Below the pieces are notes generated by a model. It searched no databases. It was not told the DNA's origin and was given only the letters and a program-made list of their open reading frames with translations. Positions 60,198 to 64,000 of a stretch of DNA of 64,000 nucleotides are shown in pieces (within the stretch, counting starts at the first letter, position 1; each line of letters begins with the position of its first letter). The position numbers were made by a program, and so were the translations under genes. Location of the stretch: contig CAIRYG010000010.1 of assembly GCA_903882745.1 (NCBI GenBank), positions 62,001-126,000 on the forward strand. The letters are read 5' to 3'. The stretch comes from an uncultured Gemmatimonadota bacterium (GTDB lineage: Bacteria; Gemmatimonadota; Gemmatimonadetes; Gemmatimonadales; Gemmatimonadaceae).

Positions 60198-63100
60198 TTA
60201 GAAGCCGAGGTTGAACTTCAAGATGAAGTAGGTCGGAGCACCCATGGTCTGGAAATCACTCGGGTTGTCCGAACCATCCGTCACCGTGTAGTCGCTTTCG
60301 GGGTCCACACCGCGATACTTGGTCCACTTCCACAGATTACGAGCCGAGAGCGTGAGGCTCGCGTTGCGCATCTTGAAGCGCGCGGCCTGCGCCTGCGTCA
60401 GGTTGTACGTCGCCGAGACTTCGCGGAGCTTCACAAAGTCGCCCGGCTGGAAGAAGCCCGCGATCGTCTGCGACGGGTCGTTCAACGTCGCCACGGCCAT
60501 GGCCTGGTCTTCGAACGAGGCGTTGGGGTTCATCAACCCTTCGCAGTTCTGACGGCTGACGCACCGGATGCGCTCGGTGTTGTTGTAGTACTTGTTGCCG
60601 CCACGATAATCCATCAGCGCGGTGACGCGCACGCGGCGGTTGAACAGATCCATACCGGTCGTCAACGCAATCGACTGGTGGGGTGCGCTGTAGCCCATAA
60701 ACGTCGCCGCCGTGTCCACGAACACTTCGTTGGCGGTTGGGTTGGAGCTATAGGTCAGGATCTTGTCGTTGTTCTTGTCCTGCCAACCCGTGATCTGACG
60801 CGCCCACAGGCCGAAGAGCGGATAGTTCTCGAGCACGCGGGTCTGCGTCCCGATCTGCGGCGGCGTACCGCCGAGGCTCAGCAGCTTGTTTTCATTGTAG
60901 GCCGCATTCACCGTAACGTCGAGCCCGAAATTCCGGGTGTCGATGAGCTGGCCGGTCAACAACATTTCCCAGCCGGTGTTGGTGACCGCGCCAAGGTTCA
61001 TACGCACCGTGGTCGAGGCACCAGCCGACGGAGCAACGATGGCACTGATCAGCGCGTCCTTCGTGCGCTTGCTGTAGTACGTCAGGTCGATGCTCGCCCG
61101 GCCCTTCCAGAAGCGTGCTTCGAAGCCCGTCTCGTACTCATCCGTGAACTCCGGCTTCAGCGCCACGTTGCCTGGGGTCGAGTACACCACGGCCGGCACG
61201 TCAACGCCCTGAATGTTCGGGGTCGTCGCCGAGAAGGTGCGGAGTGCATCGTTGGAGCCCGGCTGCACACCCGCCGCGCCGTAGGCGAGACGCAGGCGCA
61301 GATTGTCGAGCCAACGCGGGGCGTGGAACCACGGTTCATCGGAGAGAATCCACGAGCCCTGCAACTTCGGGTACATGACGTTCTGGAACTCGGTACCGAA
61401 GGCACTGTTCTGGTCGCTACGAACCGCGGCCGTGATAAAGAGGCGGTCATTGATGGCCGCCGACTCTTCCACGTACAGACCGATCGTGCGGCGCAGGGTC
61501 GTCGACTCGGACGCACCGAGCGTCGCACCGGCATTCGCCGTCTGCGCGCCAATCGGGAGCGTCGTGCCAGTGGCCGTGTTACCGTCCTGCTTGAAGTCAA
61601 CATACTGGATGCCAGCGGTCGTCTTGAAGCTGACGCCCGACGTCACATTCCAGGTCGCGGTGCTCGACAAGTTCGTCGTGAAGTTGCGGATGTTCGCACG
61701 ACCGTTGCCGGCATAGCCGTCACGGTAGGTCGAGGTCAGGGGCGGCCCCTCACCACGCAAGCGCAAGTCGACATCGACGCGATCCGTGAGATCGGTGCCG
61801 AAGTCCATGCGGTTCTGCAGCCAGGAAGTCGGGCGCCAGTTCACGTTGATGCCGCCGATGAAGCGGTCAACACCCTGCGCCGTCTTTTCCTGCCAGGTGT
61901 AGCCAGGCGTCCAGGCGCGGTAGCCATTCAACGGCGTTCCCGTCACGGCCACCGTGCCGTTTGCCTTGTAGCCCTTACCGCCAAACACCTGCGAGCCGAG
62001 GCCCGCCGTGGCGTTCGACTCCAGCGAGTAGCGCTGGCCGAGCGTCGTGAAGCCCATGCTCACGCCAACGTCGAGCTGCGAGCTGAGCGCCATGTTCACA
62101 TTGGCACGCACCGAGGTCTTGTCGACCATGTTCGGACGCTGGGTCCAATCATGAATGACCGTATTCGAGGCCGCGAAGCGCGTGGCTTCGAACTCCGGCA
62201 GCTTGAGCACGCCGACTTCGTTTTCGCGCTGCACCGAGACCGCGTACCGCACGGCTTCCGTACCGCCCGACACCGAGGCTCCAACCGTGCCACGATAGCC
62301 AACGCCGAGTGGCGTCGCATTCGGGTCATGCAGTGGCGCGTACACGCGGACCGAGTCCAGCTGGCAGGTGCCGGCCGAAATGGTCGGCAGCGCGCACTCG
62401 CGATACGCGGTCTGACCGGGCGAATGGCCCGCGATCGTGAAGTTGTACGGATAGGTGTTCCGGTCGCTCATCATGCCGCTCTCGCCGAACACGTTCCAAC
62501 GGGCCGCACCCGCGCGCCCCTTCTTGGTCGTGATCACGATGACGCCGTTGGTGGCATCGGTGCCGTACAGCGTCGCCGCCGACGGACCCTTCACGATTTC
62601 GATGTTCTCGATTTCGTCGGGGTTGATGTCGCCGGTACGGTTCGGCAACGCGCCGCCCGTCCCGAAGGCGATGCTGCCGACGTTGCTCGACATACGAACG
62701 CCGTCGATGATGTAGATCGGGTCATTACCGAGCGACAACGACGAGGTGCCGCGGATACGAATACGAGCGCCAGAGCCCGTCTGCGTGCCCTGCGTCACGT
62801 ACACGCCCGGCGCGCGCGCGCTGAGCAAGTCGTTGAGGCTGGTGACCGGCGCGGTCTCCATCACCTTCGAGACGTCGATCGACGACGTGGCATTGCCGAT
62901 TTCCACGCGACGCGTTTCGCCAGTCGCCGTGGTCACCACCGGCGTCAGGTTCACCGCCACCGGCACCAGAACGAAACTCAGCGTCTGCGTCGCGCCCGCG
63001 ACAATCGTGACGGACTTCTTCTGCTCCGCGTATCCAACTCGGAGCACGCGAATGGTCTGCGGGCCGAGCGGAACGTTGCGGAGCACAAGCTTACCGTCAG

Positions 63101-63305
63101 CGCCCGTGAGGCCGCCGAGAGTTGTGGTCACCACGCCGATCTGGGCCTGCGAGATCGGATTGGACGAACCACCGTCAACGACGGTGATGTTGAGTGTGCC
63201 TTGGGCGGACAGTCGGGCTGCGGTGCCAGCGATCAAAATCGCCAACACGCGCATCATGCGACTGGTACGCCGGCGCCACGAGGGGAACCGTTCCATGCGA
63301 TACAC
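60198..63305 (-). CDS. SusC/RagA family TonB-linked outer membrane protein
   Basis: Carboxypeptidase-like N-domain; plug SLNDLLSARAPGVYVTQGTQTGSGARIRIRGTSSLSLGNDPIYIIDGVRM; IEIVKGPSAATLYGTDATNGVIVITTKKG. Confidence 0.95.
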   Translation of the reverse strand: MYRMERFPSWRRRTSRMMRVLAILIAGTAARLSAQGTLNITVVDGGSSNPISQAQIGVVTTTLGGLTGADGKLVLRNVPLGPQTIRVLRVGYAEQKKSVTIVAGATQTLSFVLVPVAVNLTPVVTTATGETRRVEIGNATSSIDVSKVMETAPVTSLNDLLSARAPGVYVTQGTQTGSGARIRIRGTSSLSLGNDPIYIIDGVRMSSNVGSIAFGTGGALPNRTGDINPDEIENIEIVKGPSAATLYGTDATNGVIVITTKKGRAGAARWNVFGESGMMSDRNTYPYNFTIAGHSPGQTAYRECALPTISAGTCQLDSVRVYAPLHDPNATPLGVGYRGTVGASVSGGTEAVRYAVSVQRENEVGVLKLPEFEATRFAASNTVIHDWTQRPNMVDKTSVRANVNMALSSQLDVGVSMGFTTLGQRYSLESNATAGLGSQVFGGKGYKANGTVAVTGTPLNGYRAWTPGYTWQEKTAQGVDRFIGGINVNWRPTSWLQNRMDFGTDLTDRVDVDLRLRGEGPPLTSTYRDGYAGNGRANIRNFTTNLSSTATWNVTSGVSFKTTAGIQYVDFKQDGNTATGTTLPIGAQTANAGATLGASESTTLRRTIGLYVEESAAINDRLFITAAVRSDQNSAFGTEFQNVMYPKLQGSWILSDEPWFHAPRWLDNLRLRLAYGAAGVQPGSNDALRTFSATTPNIQGVDVPAVVYSTPGNVALKPEFTDEYETGFEARFWKGRASIDLTYYSKRTKDALISAIVAPSAGASTTVRMNLGAVTNTGWEMLLTGQLIDTRNFGLDVTVNAAYNENKLLSLGGTPPQIGTQTRVLENYPLFGLWARQITGWQDKNNDKILTYSSNPTANEVFVDTAATFMGYSAPHQSIALTTGMDLFNRRVRVTALMDYRGGNKYYNNTERIRCVSRQNCEGLMNPNASFEDQAMAVATLNDPSQTIAGFFQPGDFVKLREVSATYNLTQAQAARFKMRNASLTLSARNLWKWTKYRGVDPESDYTVTDGSDNPSDFQTMGAPTYFILKFNLGF

Positions 63306-63474
63306 GTCTCCTGTAGGGTACGGGGGCGGAACTGTGATACCAACCGAGCGGTAACGATTATGAAAAAAATCGAATACGCGTCCGAGTGGAATATCCGCTC
63401 GGCGCTCGGTACGTCAAGCACCACACGCGAACTACCCAGCGAGCCCACCGCCTGTCACCTCCCCCAACGCCGAA

Positions 63475-63515
63475 GGGCCCTCGCCCCCAGTCTAAGACTG
63501 GTCAAGCGAAGGCCC
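63475..63515 (-). terminator. Hairpin downstream of ald
   Basis: GGGCCCTCGC ... GCGAAGGCCC outer stem (one mismatch) enclosing CCAGTCT/AGACTGG; no T-tract. Confidence 0.45.
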
Positions 63516-63592
63516 TCCCGACTTCCCTGCCCAGCACCTAGACGGCGCCTACGGAGCGCCTAAGAGGCACCTCGCAGGCGCCCCGGGACTCC

Positions 63593-64000
63593 TCAGCCCA
63601 GGAACTTGCCGGGCTCGTGGTACTCCATCCCAAACGCCTCAGCAACCCCACGGTAGGTGACCCTGCCGTCCACCACGTTCAGCCCGCGAAGAAGCGCAGA
63701 GTCTTCCTTGAGCGCCTGCTTCCATCCCTTGTTCGCCAACTTCATGGCGTACGGGAAGGTCGCGTTCGTCAGCGCCAACGTCGAGGTGCGCGGCACGCCG
63801 CCCGGCATGTTCGCCACGCCGTAGTGAATCACACCGTCCACGGTGTACACCGGGTTCTCATGCGTCGTCGCATGAATCGTCTCCACGCAACCGCCCTGGT
63901 CGATCGCCACGTCCACGATCACCGCGCCCGGCTGCATGACCTTGAGGTCTTCCTTGCGGATCAGCTTCGGCGCCTTGGCACCGGGAATCAGCACGCCGCC
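63593..64000 (-). CDS. ald: Alanine dehydrogenase, C-terminal part (runs off window end)
   Basis: [90 protein letters not shown]. Confidence 0.95.
   Translation of the reverse strand, partial: GGVLIPGAKAPKLIRKEDLKVMQPGAVIVDVAIDQGGCVETIHATTHENPVYTVDGVIHYGVANMPGGVPRTSTLALTNATFPYAMKLANKGWKQALKEDSALLRGLNVVDGRVTYRGVAEAFGMEYHEPGKFLG

Noticed and set aside
60183-63563. 1126-aa plus-strand ORF opposite susC
   Set aside because: Antisense to a clearly recognisable SusC; Arg/His-rich composition typical of high-GC shadow ORFs, no domain seen.
63543-63581. GGCGCCT/AGGCGCC clustered repeats between ald and susC
   Set aside because: Short, GC-rich, imperfect; probably part of terminator/leader sequence with no clear independent function.

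Overview
The window is high-GC bacterial chromosome, densely packed and mostly housekeeping. Gene style and content (SusC/SusD pair, RCC1/Ig lipoproteins, compact operons) suggest a Gemmatimonadota-like organism, but this is inference and no search was run. Main blocks: partial phoH, aspS, PTS EIIA; rlmN; trpC-F-B-A plus an HD-hydrolase and a LytR_C protein; lexA lying between trpC and trpD on the opposite strand; a long overlapping + strand chain truA / transaldolase-like / htrA / purB / purC / psd / pssA / purS / purQ / purL / purF / ppdK; an arsenic cluster (arsR, arsM, GNAT, metallophosphoesterase, ACR3 permease) with a palindromic operator; an accessory stretch of about 29-38.4 kb (secreted proteins, a TonB receptor broken by an in-frame stop, an Ig-repeat/RCC1 lipoprotein, two tandem Cys-rich microproteins, a WG-repeat protein); ssrA tmRNA; larB, dusB, ptsN-like; a degenerate AstE/AspA-like protein and a creatininase; then a minus-strand block MATE, guaA, metallophosphoesterase, lysA, proS, hisS, folC, accD, rodA, mrdA, mreD, mreC, mreB; a SusD/SusC pair; and partial ald. 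The best candidates for undescribed biology are the tandem six-Cys microproteins (36821-37208), the transaldolase fold lacking its Schiff-base lysine (11515-12180), and the Ig/RCC1 secreted protein. No CRISPR array, prophage or transposase was seen.
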